This document shows positions 1-8,186 of a DNA stretch of 64,000 bases, piece after piece (the first letter of the stretch is position 1; each line of letters starts with the position of its first letter). The notes beneath the pieces are model-generated. The model ran no database searches and was not told the DNA's origin. It saw only the letters and a program-made list of their open reading frames with translations. Source of the DNA: Acidobacteriota bacterium (GTDB taxonomy: Bacteria; Acidobacteriota; Terriglobia; Bryobacterales; Bryobacteraceae); the NCBI GenBank assembly GCA_026393985.1, contig JAPKZB010000032.1:1-64000 (forward strand). Reading direction: 5' to 3'. A program made the position numbers and the translations under genes.

Positions 1-128
1 ACGGCTTTCTACAGATTCTGAGTCTCACGCTTTTCGAGAAAATGCCCATTTTACGGGCCTTTGAAGATATCGACTCCCAAGACCTGACCAATGAAAACCC
101 CAAGCAGTTGATTCTATTCGACTTTTAA
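1..128 (+). mobile_element. 3' end of an IS4-type transposase gene (cut by window edge)
   Basis: An open frame enters from the left edge (codons from base 3) and stops at TAA 126-128. The 41 residues visible contain LTLFEKMPI and end in KQLILFDF, a tail I recognise from IS4-family transposases, which commonly finish with LFEK-P and NQL-LFD motifs. No catalytic residue is inside the window, so intactness cannot be judged. The element's terminal inverted repeat should lie just after base 128, but its partner is outside the window. The next gene begins only 136 bases downstream, so the insertion may have replaced or supplied upstream regulatory DNA of the receptor gene. Confidence 0.6.
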
Positions 129-264
129 CCGGACACTAGTGAAACGGACTGTTAACGCGCGTCTTCGATGTTACCCTGCCGATATAGAATGTATCGCTGA
201 GCCAAGGGGCGCGCGTAGCTATTTGACAATCGAAACGTTCGCCTCCAGCGATGGGAAAGGAAAT

Positions 265-3200
265 ATGAATAAGAAAAGCATTGGAGGCGTAAAGCCACAC
301 GCCGCGCTACTTTTAGCCGCACTTGCCCTCACCGGTGCGGCATACGCTCAGGAGCGGGTCGGATCGATTGAAGGAACCGTATTAGATGTAAGCGGTGCGA
401 CCGTCGCCAAGGCTACGGTCGATTTGGAGGGCGGCGCACTCAAGCAGTCCATCACCACGAACGCGGGCGGCGCGTTCCTGTTTCCCTCCGTGCCCCCTGG
501 AACCTACACCCTCACCATACGCCAGCCCGGCTTCGCCACTTTTAAAGTCAACAACCTGAACGTCGCGCTTGGCAAAATCACCTCGGTCCAGGCCAAACTC
601 GAAGTCGGTCAGGTCAGCGAAAGCGTCTCCGTCAGCGCCGAAGCCATCCAGATCGACACCGCCACCAACGTGGTCGCCACCGCCGTCACCGCCGACATCT
701 ACGACCGCCTGCCCAAGGGCCGCAGCTTCGACTCGCTCTTCCTCATGCAGCCCGGCGTCCGCAACGAACCGCGCTCCGGCGGCTTCCAGACCGATGGCAG
801 CTCGGCCTCGGAAAACATCTTTAACATCGACGGCGTCGAGGTCACCAATCAGCAGAACGGCCTCCTCCGCACCCAGAACCAGATCCCCATCGAATGGGTT
901 CAGGAAACTTCGGTCAAAAGCTCCGGCATCGACGCCCAGTACGGCGGCGCCATCGGCGGCGTCATGAACGTCTCCACCAAGAGCGGCACCAACCAGTTCC
1001 ACGGCCAACTGTCGTACTACCTAAACACCGACGGCATGAACGCCGGTCCGCGCGCCACCCTGCGCCTCAATCCCTCCAACGACAACATCGGGGACTACTT
1101 CTTCAACTTCCGCGACGGCAAGAAGTTCCAGAACCCCGGCTTCACCCTCGGTGGCCCGGTCATCAAAAATAAGATCTGGTTCTTTACGAGCGCCTATCCC
1201 CAGTTCACCAACTATGACCGCACCGTGAAGTTCCTCCGGGACGGCTCCGTGGCCAGCTTCCAGCGCAACGACCGCCAGGACTTCACCCTCACCCGCCTCG
1301 ACTTCCAGCCCTTTGAAAAACTCCGCGGCAGCTTCGGCTACCAATACAACCCCTACCGGGTCCGCGGTCTCCTCCCCAGCCAGCAGGGAACCGACAACCC
1401 GGCTAACGTGAACGCCCTGCGTGGGCAAGGCGGCCGCACCCCGGTCACCTCCTACAACTACCAGGCCGACTGGACCGCCTCCTCCAAATTCCTCGTCAGC
1501 GTCTACGGCGGCTTCCAGTACAGCAACTACAAGGACTACGGCGTTCCCCGCGGTACCTACATCGCCTACACGGCCCCCAACCTCGCCCTTCCCGGCCTCG
1601 GCCTGCCCGTTCCCCAGCAGTTCGTCGCCGCTTCCGGTGCCTTCACCCCTAACAACCGGCAGACCGTCAAGGACATCTACGAGCGGCACAACCTCAACGT
1701 CATCGGCAGCTACCTGCTCAACGCCAAAGGCCAGCACAACCTCCGCTTCGGCTACTCGCTCAACCGCATTCACAACTCCCCCCAGGCCGCCACATGGCCC
1801 GACGGCTACCTCCGCATCGCCTGGAACCTCGGCTATAACGCCGTCACCAAGCCCGTCCGCGGCGCCCGCGGCCCCTACGGCTACTACGTCAACCGCGTCT
1901 TCGCTACCGAAGGCGACGTGGGCGGCCGGAATCAGGGTCTCTTTATCAACGACTCCTGGCGCGTGAACCGCAAGCTCACCCTCAGCCTCGGCATCCGCAC
2001 CGAAAACGAGTACATCCCCTCCTACCGCACCGACAGCGGCATCCAGGCCCGCGCCATCGGCTTTGGCTGGCGGGATAAGTTCGCCCCCCGCCTCGGCTTC
2101 GCCTACGACCCCACCGGTACCGGCAAGCAGAAGTTCTCTGCCAGCTGGGGTATGTACTACGACCTGTTCAAGTACGAACTCCCGCGCGGCAGCTTCGGCG
2201 GCGACAAGTGGAAGGACTATGTCTACACCCTCGACTCCGGCGACCTCTCCCGCATTCAACCCGGCGCCGGTAGCAGCGGCAACAGCGGCACCTTCCCGGG
2301 CAGCCTCATCGAAGTCGTCGACTGGCGTATCCCCTCGAACGATCCCAGCGACAACACCATCGACCCGAACCTGAAGCCCATCCGCACCCAGAACTTCGAC
2401 GTCATGCACGAATATCTGTTCCGCGGCAATTGGGTCGCCCGCACCCGCTACACCCACCGCAAAATGGATCGCACCATCGAAGACGTGGGCGTCCTGACCC
2501 CGCAGGGCGAGCTCTATTTCATCGCCAACCCCGGTTACGGCGTCACGGTCGACGCGGCCAAGTGGCCCAAGGGCTATCCGGCCAACGTCACCCCCAAGGC
2601 CAAGCGCGATTACGACGCGGTCGATTTCACCGTCGAGCGCCGTTTTGCCGCTAACTACTTCTTTCAGACCAGCTACATCTGGAGCCGCCTCTACGGCAAC
2701 TACGCCGGCTTGGCCAACTCGGATGAAAACGCCCGGACTTCGCCTTCGGTCACCCGTCTGTTCGACGAACCCTGGATGGCATACGATCAGAAGGGCAAGG
2801 TGGTCGACGGCCGTCTCGCCACCGACCGGCCCCACACCCTCAAGTTCTTCGGCAGCTACGACAAGAAGTGGCTCGGCGGCACCATGCGCCTTGGCCCCTC
2901 CTTCCAGTTCTACAGCGGAACGCCCATCTCCACCCAGGCCGACGTCAACGCGGTGCCGGTGCAGGTGTATGGCCGCGGCGACCTCGGGCGCACCCCGAAG
3001 TTCACCAACACCGACCTGCTCCTCTCCCACGACTTCCGCTTCAAAGGCATGGACGAGAAGAAGCGCTTCCGGCTCGAAGTCAACTTCCAGAACCTGTTCA
3101 ACAACAACAGCGTCGTCAACGTGTTTGAAACCCTCACCCACGCCAACGACGGCCACACCAACTTCGATGACACGGCCGACATCTTCAAGGGCTACAACAT

Positions 3201-3309
3201 CACCAACCTGATGACCACCCAGAAGCTCCGCCGCGACCCCCGCTACGGCGCCGCCAGCGACTACCAGTCGCCCCGGCAGATCCGTCTCGGCTTCCACTTC
3301 TTCTTCTAA
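265..3309 (+). CDS. TonB-dependent receptor, Oar-like, with carboxypeptidase-regulatory-like N-terminal domain
   Basis: Outer-membrane receptor of the large Acidobacteria type, predicted to import a bulky ligand with TonB energy; the substrate is unknown. I start it at ATG 265, preceded by GGGAAAGGA, because that yields a clean signal peptide ending near AAYAQ at residue 29; a GTG at 139 in the same frame would put 42 unlikely residues ahead of it. Residues about 31-115 form a carboxypeptidase-regulatory-like Ig fold, then a plug region (NIFNIDGVEV, YGGAIGGVMNVSTKSGT) and a long beta barrel ending in phenylalanines (FHFFF), as expected for BAM targeting. Length is 1014 aa, normal for the family. 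A TTGACA lies at 223-228 but no convincing -10 follows. It stands alone, between a transposase remnant and a convergent nitrilase gene. Confidence 0.93.
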   Translation: MNKKSIGGVKPHAALLLAALALTGAAYAQERVGSIEGTVLDVSGATVAKATVDLEGGALKQSITTNAGGAFLFPSVPPGTYTLTIRQPGFATFKVNNLNVALGKITSVQAKLEVGQVSESVSVSAEAIQIDTATNVVATAVTADIYDRLPKGRSFDSLFLMQPGVRNEPRSGGFQTDGSSASENIFNIDGVEVTNQQNGLLRTQNQIPIEWVQETSVKSSGIDAQYGGAIGGVMNVSTKSGTNQFHGQLSYYLNTDGMNAGPRATLRLNPSNDNIGDYFFNFRDGKKFQNPGFTLGGPVIKNKIWFFTSAYPQFTNYDRTVKFLRDGSVASFQRNDRQDFTLTRLDFQPFEKLRGSFGYQYNPYRVRGLLPSQQGTDNPANVNALRGQGGRTPVTSYNYQADWTASSKFLVSVYGGFQYSNYKDYGVPRGTYIAYTAPNLALPGLGLPVPQQFVAASGAFTPNNRQTVKDIYERHNLNVIGSYLLNAKGQHNLRFGYSLNRIHNSPQAATWPDGYLRIAWNLGYNAVTKPVRGARGPYGYYVNRVFATEGDVGGRNQGLFINDSWRVNRKLTLSLGIRTENEYIPSYRTDSGIQARAIGFGWRDKFAPRLGFAYDPTGTGKQKFSASWGMYYDLFKYELPRGSFGGDKWKDYVYTLDSGDLSRIQPGAGSSGNSGTFPGSLIEVVDWRIPSNDPSDNTIDPNLKPIRTQNFDVMHEYLFRGNWVARTRYTHRKMDRTIEDVGVLTPQGELYFIANPGYGVTVDAAKWPKGYPANVTPKAKRDYDAVDFTVERRFAANYFFQTSYIWSRLYGNYAGLANSDENARTSPSVTRLFDEPWMAYDQKGKVVDGRLATDRPHTLKFFGSYDKKWLGGTMRLGPSFQFYSGTPISTQADVNAVPVQVYGRGDLGRTPKFTNTDLLLSHDFRFKGMDEKKRFRLEVNFQNLFNNNSVVNVFETLTHANDGHTNFDDTADIFKGYNITNLMTTQKLRRDPRYGAASDYQSPRQIRLGFHFFF

Positions 3310-3349
3310 ACAGTCCGCCCCACCGGGGCAGCCACTCCCTCACCAAACC

Positions 3350-3383
3350 CGCGGCCTCCCGTCCCACCGGACCGGAGGCCGCG
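3350..3383. terminator. Bidirectional hairpin between convergent genes
   Basis: A perfect 10-bp inverted repeat, CGCGGCCTCC (3350-3359) and GGAGGCCGCG (3374-3383), with a 14-base loop lies between the receptor stop and the end of the oppositely oriented nitrilase gene. T-rich flanks are short, so termination efficiency is uncertain. Confidence 0.6.
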
Positions 3384-3416
3384 CTGCTTTCCCACCCTCC
3401 ACCGCCCCGCGTCACA

Positions 3417-4262
3417 CTACTGCGCTTTGTTTAGGATCTCCCCGTACAGCTCCGGCCGCCGCCGCTCGAGCAACTCCCGCCGCACCTTCCCCGGATTCAC
3501 CCGCCCCAGCACCACCTGGTCCTGTTCCCCCTGATTGGCGGCCACCACCTTCCCGCCCGGGTCGATAATCAGGCACCGCCGCGGATGCACAAACGCCAGC
3601 CACACCCCGTTCTCGTAGGCCCGCACCCGCATCATCATGTCATTCATCTCGCCATAAGAGCCCCACGCCGGCACCAGCAAAAACTGCGCTCCCTTCAGCG
3701 CCAGAATCCGCGCCGGCTCCGTCATCTGCCGGTCGTAGCAGATCAGCGTCCCCCACCGTCCAAACCGCGTCGTCACCACGGGAAAGCTGGTGCCCTTGGT
3801 GTTGAACGGTTCATCATCCGCCGTATGGCTCTTCGAGTAGTGGGCCGCCAGCTCTCCCTCGGGCGAGAAGACGGCGACCGAATTAAACATCTCCTCCCCG
3901 CGTCGCTCGGCAAAACCGATCGAGAGATAGATCTGCAACTCCCGCGCCAGCCCCGCGATGCGCCCGAGCAACGGACCATCGATCCGTTCCCCCGCAGCCA
4001 GATACCGCTCCCGCGTCAACCCCGGCGTCCGCTTCTCGTTGCCCACATAGCCCTCGAGAAACCCTTCGGGCGAAATCACCACCTGCGCCCCCCGCCCCGC
4101 GGCCTCCCGCGTGTACCGCTCCAGTTTCCGGTAATTCGCCTCTTTATCCCAAGGCTCCGGCATCACACTCAGCCCGGCCACGACAAACGACCCGTCCGCC
4201 GGCGGCGGAGCCGCCACCACCGTTCCCGCCACGAAAACAGAAAGCAACCAACGAAGCACCAT
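3417..4262 (-). CDS. Secreted carbon-nitrogen hydrolase (nitrilase superfamily)
   Basis: Predicted to hydrolyse a C-N bond (amide, nitrile or carbamoyl) outside the cytoplasmic membrane. All three residues of the nitrilase catalytic triad are visible: Glu66 in PEGF, Lys144 in SKSH and Cys175 in LICYDRQ. Residues 1 to about 20 look like a signal peptide (hydrophobic, ending VVAAPPP), which is unusual for this normally cytosolic superfamily but seen in secreted members. Length (281 aa) is typical. The start is an ATG at 4262. It is monocistronic, convergent with receptor 1, and diverges from the orphan repeat-tailed gene across a 284-base gap. The substrate cannot be predicted from sequence. 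Confidence 0.85.
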   Translation of the reverse strand: MVLRWLLSVFVAGTVVAAPPPADGSFVVAGLSVMPEPWDKEANYRKLERYTREAAGRGAQVVISPEGFLEGYVGNEKRTPGLTRERYLAAGERIDGPLLGRIAGLARELQIYLSIGFAERRGEEMFNSVAVFSPEGELAAHYSKSHTADDEPFNTKGTSFPVVTTRFGRWGTLICYDRQMTEPARILALKGAQFLLVPAWGSYGEMNDMMMRVRAYENGVWLAFVHPRRCLIIDPGGKVVAANQGEQDQVVLGRVNPGKVRRELLERRRPELYGEILNKAQ

Positions 4263-4440
4263 GAGCGTTCCGCCCTGAGCTTATCAGATCCGGCGAGGCG
4301 AACACGCTGCACCCTCTGGACGGCATCGCCCCCAACCAGACGCTGCGGCTCTCCACCCGACGGCTTCACGACCTAACAAAATAAACCCCATCTCTATCAT
4401 TCCAAAACACTTCCTCCCGTTTTCCGGCCCCGCCCCACCC

Positions 4441-4546
4441 CCGGAAATTTGGTCCCCCCGTGCTACAGTCCAAGCAGAGAAGAATCCCAACGCCCTGAAC
4501 GGCCAATCCCGTCAGGGCGTTTTTCTTTTCTTCGACGAGAATTCCC
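4441..4546 (+). promoter_or_regulatory. Structured leader A: extended -10, hairpin with T-tract, GAGAAT region
   Basis: TGCTACAGT (TACAGT at 4464-4469) resembles an extended -10 element. Just downstream is a perfect 9-bp stem, ACGCCCTGA (4490-4498) with TCAGGGCGT (4512-4520), a 13-base loop, and then T5-C-T4. This has the form of an intrinsic terminator, yet it lies between the presumed promoter and the start codon, so it would act as an attenuator. CGAGAATTCCC then leads into ATG 4547. Near-identical DNA precedes the decayed paralog at 46.57-46.67 kb (- strand), and the same layout precedes the AP2/HNH-like gene at 29.66 kb. From the end of the nitrilase gene (4263) to about 4440 I see nothing else. 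Confidence 0.6.
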
Positions 4547-5371
4547 ATGACCGACCAACTCACCGCCAAGGAAAAAACGGCTCGCCGCGCCGCCGGCAGC
4601 TGCCAGAACGCACCGAAAAACGCCTCCCAAACCAGGAGCCGCGGCATCGGACTCAAAGACACCGCCGAGACCGCCACCATCGACCTCGCCGCCGGCGCCG
4701 GTCTCACCCTGCTCACAAGCGAAAGCCCCGCGGCTTACGCCGAAATGACCGCCGAATACCAGCGCACCGTCGGACCCACCAACCGCGTTGAAGCTAGCAT
4801 CGTCCAGCGCATCGTCGACGCCCAGTGGCGCCTGCTCCGCATCACGCGTCTGCAGACCCTCGAAATCGAATCCGGCTTTGAAGAGGTCCGCCAGATCGAT
4901 CACCCCGGTCTGCCCGACTGCGGCGTCGCCCTCGCCGATGCCCTCGGAGCCAACCGGGTCGCCGACGACGCCAAGTACATCCGTCGCCTCGAGCGCGAAG
5001 AGACTCGCCTCCTCCGCGTCATCAAGATGACCTACAGCGAACTCAAGGAGCTCCGCAAACTCAATCCGCTGCCCGTGCCGCCGGTTCGTCATCGGATCGA
5101 ATGCATCGGAGAGCCAGCCGCCATCATGACCGAAACCCACCAGGCGCTAGCCCGCCAAGCCAGCGCCGAAGAATCCACGCCAGCCGCCGAGACCACGCAA
5201 CCCGTTGAAAAAGCAGAGGTAGTGCCCCCCAGCCCAAACGACCGAAGCCAACTGGCCCCCGAGCTTCCGCACTACCCCAAACCCCTCGGCCTCTGGCTCG
5301 CACAGCCGACCAAGCCCAAAACCTTCGCCGCCGGCACCGGCGGCCTTTACGGAGAACTGGAACCCGTATAA
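4547..5371 (+). CDS. Uncharacterised protein of a paralogous family with repeat-derived 3' end
   Basis: Function unknown. The 274-aa product has a basic, low-complexity N-terminus, a conserved central part (about residues 60-165) with PTNRVEASIVQRI, DAQWRLLRITRLQTLEIE and YIRRLEREETRL, predicted to be helical, and a Pro/Glu-rich tail containing NDRSQLA. The centre resembles a widespread but unnamed family in Acidobacteria and Planctomycetes, where many copies per genome share a PT-R-lV-Q-A-WRLRR core (from memory, not searched). A second, decayed copy lies at 45.7-46.6 kb. The start is fixed by the conserved leader and GAGAATTCCC before ATG 4547. The NDRSQ codons belong to a repeat that continues past the stop codon, so the tail was probably longer in the ancestor. 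Confidence 0.7.
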   Translation: MTDQLTAKEKTARRAAGSCQNAPKNASQTRSRGIGLKDTAETATIDLAAGAGLTLLTSESPAAYAEMTAEYQRTVGPTNRVEASIVQRIVDAQWRLLRITRLQTLEIESGFEEVRQIDHPGLPDCGVALADALGANRVADDAKYIRRLEREETRLLRVIKMTYSELKELRKLNPLPVPPVRHRIECIGEPAAIMTETHQALARQASAEESTPAAETTQPVEKAEVVPPSPNDRSQLAPELPHYPKPLGLWLAQPTKPKTFAAGTGGLYGELEPV

Positions 5372-5700
5372 ACCCATTACAATCATTAGGTTCCAGTCAA
5401 CCTCCCGACGACCGGAGCCAACCGGCCTCGCGCTCGGAATCTCCGCCCACCGCAAAACCTGCACCGCGAGAGCCCAAAGCCTCTCGAAGGAATCTGGAAT
5501 CACCCAACTCTCCTCCAATCAACAAGTTACAGCGATCAACCCAACGACCGAAGCCAACCGGCCACCCGCTCACCGCCCCCGGCCAGCACAAAACCTGCGC
5601 CGCCAGCTCGAGAAGCCGCTCGGAAGAACTGGAACTCGTCCAACTCCCTTCCAATCAACACGTTACGACCACCAGCCCAACGACCGAAGCCAACGCCCCC
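5236..5700 (+). repeat. Degenerate tandem repeat (about 136 bp unit) at the 3' end of the orphan gene
   Basis: A core reading AACGACCGAAGCCAACYGGCC recurs with its ACCG at 5241, 5411, 5547 and 5683, giving intervals of 170, 136 and 136 bases. The flanking sequence also repeats (for example CAAAACCTGC, CTCGAGAAGCCGCTCGGAAG and CCAATCAACAMGTTAC). Unit 1 lies inside the coding region; units 2-4 lie after the TAA at 5369-5371 and are out of frame. The last unit is cut off at the end of the convergent TPR gene. This fills the non-coding stretch 5372-5699, in which I see nothing else. The decayed paralog near 46 kb has the same core with intervals of 174, 135 and 113. Confidence 0.75.
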
Positions 5701-6545
5701 TACCGCCGCTCCGTCAACGCATGGTGCCGCTTCCGCGCCGCCAGCGCCTTCTCCCGCTCCCCCGCCTTGGCATACAACTGCGCCAAAGCGTAGTACGCCG
5801 GTCCATACTCCGGATTCAACTCCACCACCCGCTCAAGCAGCGCCACCGCCCGCCCCGGCGCCACCCCCCGGTGCAGCGCAAACGCCGCCGGCCAGAACTT
5901 CCCGTCCAACCCCCAAGCCTTCTCAAACAACGCCGCATCCCCCCGCTCCAAACCCAGCAAATACCACCCCAGCGCCGACCCCGCATGCCGCGCCGTATAC
6001 CCCGCCAGCCGCCGCTCCACCTCCGGCCCCGCCGGCAGCAGCGTCTCCAAACCCGCGTACAGCGTCTCCTCCTCCGGCGCCCGGTCAATCGCCTGCACAA
6101 ACGCCCCCACCGCCTCCCCGTTCCGCCCCTGCGCATACAACGCCAACCCCAGCAGCCGCCACAACTCCGCTTCCCCCGGATACGCCTTCACCGCCGCCCG
6201 CAGCACCCCCTCGGCCTCCTTCTCCCGCCGCCCGTCCAACAACCCCTGCGCCGCCTCCCCCATCCGCTGCCCAAACATCGCCCGACCCCGCTTCACCATC
6301 GCCGCCCCCGGCGCCAGCCGCCCCGCCTGCTCCATCGCCGCCACCGCCTCCGCCGCCGCCCCCGTCCGCAGCCGCGCCTCCGCCACCGCCAGCCACATCA
6401 CCGGCTGCCCCGGTGCCTGCCGCACCGCCTCCTCGAGCGCAATCCGCGCCTCCTGCGCATGACCCGCCTTTAACGCCGCCACCCCCTTCGCGAGCCACTC
6501 CTCCGCCCCCGCCTGCAGCAGCAGCAGCGCCAGCACCATCACCAT
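5700..6545 (-). CDS. Secreted or membrane-anchored TPR protein
   Basis: About 281 aa, opening with a hydrophobic segment (VMVLALLLLQAGA) followed by helical repeats: an N-terminal pair around residues 15-85 (LAKGVAALKAGHAQEARIAL), another around 125-160 (LWRLLGLALYAQGRNGEAV) and a C-terminal one around 247-272 (AYYALAQLYAKAGEREKAL). TPRs usually mediate protein contacts. Two starts are possible: ATG 6545, or ATG 6539, which shares its A with the TGA of the upstream FG-GAP gene (TGATG). Either implies translational coupling. It is the last gene of a four-gene operon with a TonB receptor, so it may act in a periplasmic assembly with that receptor; this role is inference. Confidence 0.8.
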   Translation of the reverse strand: MVMVLALLLLQAGAEEWLAKGVAALKAGHAQEARIALEEAVRQAPGQPVMWLAVAEARLRTGAAAEAVAAMEQAGRLAPGAAMVKRGRAMFGQRMGEAAQGLLDGRREKEAEGVLRAAVKAYPGEAELWRLLGLALYAQGRNGEAVGAFVQAIDRAPEEETLYAGLETLLPAGPEVERRLAGYTARHAGSALGWYLLGLERGDAALFEKAWGLDGKFWPAAFALHRGVAPGRAVALLERVVELNPEYGPAYYALAQLYAKAGEREKALAARKRHHALTERR

Positions 6546-8179
6546 ACCCGCTTCCCCACAACTCCCGCCCCCTCCTTCACCCGGTACAACGCCCCCGCCG
6601 CCAACCGCCCCAACTCCTCCGTCTCCCCGTTCGGCCACCGGATCTCCACCCGCTCCGCCCCCGCCGCCGCCCCCAGCCCGAAATACACCGCGAAGTCGTG
6701 CTGCGAAGCATAGCTTCCCCCGCTCCGCACCTCCTCCGTCATCGTCTTCCCCCCCACCGTCACCCGCACCCGCGCCCCAATCGCGCTCCGGTTCGACCGC
6801 GTCCCCTCCAACCGCAATCCCAGCCCGTTCCCCCGCTTCGCCTCCACCCGGTACACCACCGGCCCCGCCCCCAAATTCGTCACGACGATCTCCTCCATCC
6901 CGTCCCCATCCAAATCCCCCACCGCAAGCCCCCGCGACGCCATCGGCGTCCCCATCCGCGCCGTCGCAAACACCCCGCCCCCGTTCCAATACAGCGACTT
7001 CGTCTGCTTCTGCGCCGCCCCCAGCTCCGGGTAAATATGCCCGTTCGCCATCACCAGATCCCGCCGCCCGTCCCGGTCCCAGTCCACCACACCCAAGCCC
7101 CATCCCACCGCCGTCGCATCGCTCCCCAACCCCGTCTCCTCCGTCGCGTCCACGAAGAACCAATCCCCCAGATTCCGGTACAGGCTCGGCGTCTCGTCAA
7201 TGAAGTTCGTCTTCACCAGGTCCATCCGCCCATCCCCGTCCACGTCCACCGCCGCCACGCCCATGCTCCCTAACTCCTCCCCGTTGGCCCCGTACGCCGC
7301 CCCCGCCTCCACGGCCACGTCCGTCAACGTCCCGTCCCGGTTGTTGCGCAACAGAATCCCCGGCGTCGAATCACAGGCGATGTAGACGTCCGTCCACCCG
7401 TCCCCGTCAAAGTCCGACACCACCACCCCCAATCCGTAGTGCAGCCCCTCCACCCCGCGCAGCGCCCGCTCCGTCACGTCCCGAAACTTCCCGTCTCCCT
7501 CGTTCCGGTACAGCATCGGCCGGTCCGTCGGAAACCCGCGCGGCCCGCAGAAGACCTCCAGCCCCAGCCACGTGCAGTACTTCGTCGCCCCCGGCCGGCC
7601 CGCCCGCTCCAAATCAAAAGCCACGTAATTCGCCACCACCAGGTCCAGCCGCCCGTCCCGGTCGTAATCTACAAACGCGCACCCGGTCGAAAACCGCTTC
7701 CCCGCCACCGGCATCCCCGCCGCCGCCGTCACGTCGCGAAACCTGCCCCGCTCGTTCCGGTACAGCCGGCTCGCCCCGTAGTAGGTCAGCAGCACATCCG
7801 TCCACCCGTCGTTGTCGTAGTCCCCCGCGCACACCCCCTGCCCCCACTCCCGCGGCGCAAAGCCACTCGCCGCCGAGACATCCACAAACTTCCCAGCCCC
7901 CGTGTTCCGGTACAGCACCGGCGCCGCCCCATCGGCAAACAACAGGTCCACCGCCCCGTCGTTGTCGTAGTCCACCGCCGCCACCCCGTTGCCCGTCATG
8001 CTCAGGATGTACCGCGATGTCCCGTCCCCGTACCGGTGCTTCGCCGTCAACCCCGCCGCTACCTCCCGCAAAGAAAAAGCGGGCGCGGCCACCTTCGGCC
8101 CGCCCGCTCTCTTCCCCGTCCGCGGACCGCTGCCCATCCCTTGGAACAGCAGCAGTCCGGTCAGCAACCAAGCAATCAT
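6539..8179 (-). CDS. FG-GAP/VCBS repeat protein with C-terminal ASPIC/UnbV domain (CRTAC1-like)
   Basis: A secreted beta-propeller protein of 546 aa. A short hydrophobic leader (MIAWLLTGLLLFQG) is followed by at least six FG-GAP-type blades, each with a calcium-binding D-x-D-x-D-G motif: DYDNDG twice, DYDRDG, DFDGDG, DVDGDG, DWDRDG and DLDGDG. The last 80 or so residues match the ASPIC/UnbV domain (GARVRVTVGG, RSGGSYASQ, IRWPNGETEEL). Such proteins are abundant in Acidobacteria and are usually encoded next to TPR proteins, as here. The gene lies 7 bases downstream of TonB receptor 2 and overlaps the TPR gene, indicating one transcript. Biochemical function is unknown; binding of an extracellular glycan or protein is plausible. 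Confidence 0.9.
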   Translation of the reverse strand: MIAWLLTGLLLFQGMGSGPRTGKRAGGPKVAAPAFSLREVAAGLTAKHRYGDGTSRYILSMTGNGVAAVDYDNDGAVDLLFADGAAPVLYRNTGAGKFVDVSAASGFAPREWGQGVCAGDYDNDGWTDVLLTYYGASRLYRNERGRFRDVTAAAGMPVAGKRFSTGCAFVDYDRDGRLDLVVANYVAFDLERAGRPGATKYCTWLGLEVFCGPRGFPTDRPMLYRNEGDGKFRDVTERALRGVEGLHYGLGVVVSDFDGDGWTDVYIACDSTPGILLRNNRDGTLTDVAVEAGAAYGANGEELGSMGVAAVDVDGDGRMDLVKTNFIDETPSLYRNLGDWFFVDATEETGLGSDATAVGWGLGVVDWDRDGRRDLVMANGHIYPELGAAQKQTKSLYWNGGGVFATARMGTPMASRGLAVGDLDGDGMEEIVVTNLGAGPVVYRVEAKRGNGLGLRLEGTRSNRSAIGARVRVTVGGKTMTEEVRSGGSYASQHDFAVYFGLGAAAGAERVEIRWPNGETEELGRLAAGALYRVKEGAGVVGKRVW

Positions 8180-8186
8180 CTAGCCA

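Noticed and set aside
139-264. GTG 139 as start of TonB receptor 1
   Set aside because: It would bury the signal peptide behind 42 residues; ATG 265 has a good ribosome-binding site and signal sequence.
1021-3297. Long antisense open frame (758 codons) opposite TonB receptor 1, and similar ones at 16670-18793 (-), 31687-33348 (+), 46447-48330 (-) and 50525-52216 (+)
   Set aside because: High GC with third-position bias produces open antisense frames; their translations are low-complexity and lack recognisable domains, while the opposite strands encode clear families.
5236-5700. CRISPR-like array
   Set aside because: Repeats are 136-170 bases apart with homologous, degenerate flanks rather than short identical repeats with unique spacers, and no cas gene is nearby.
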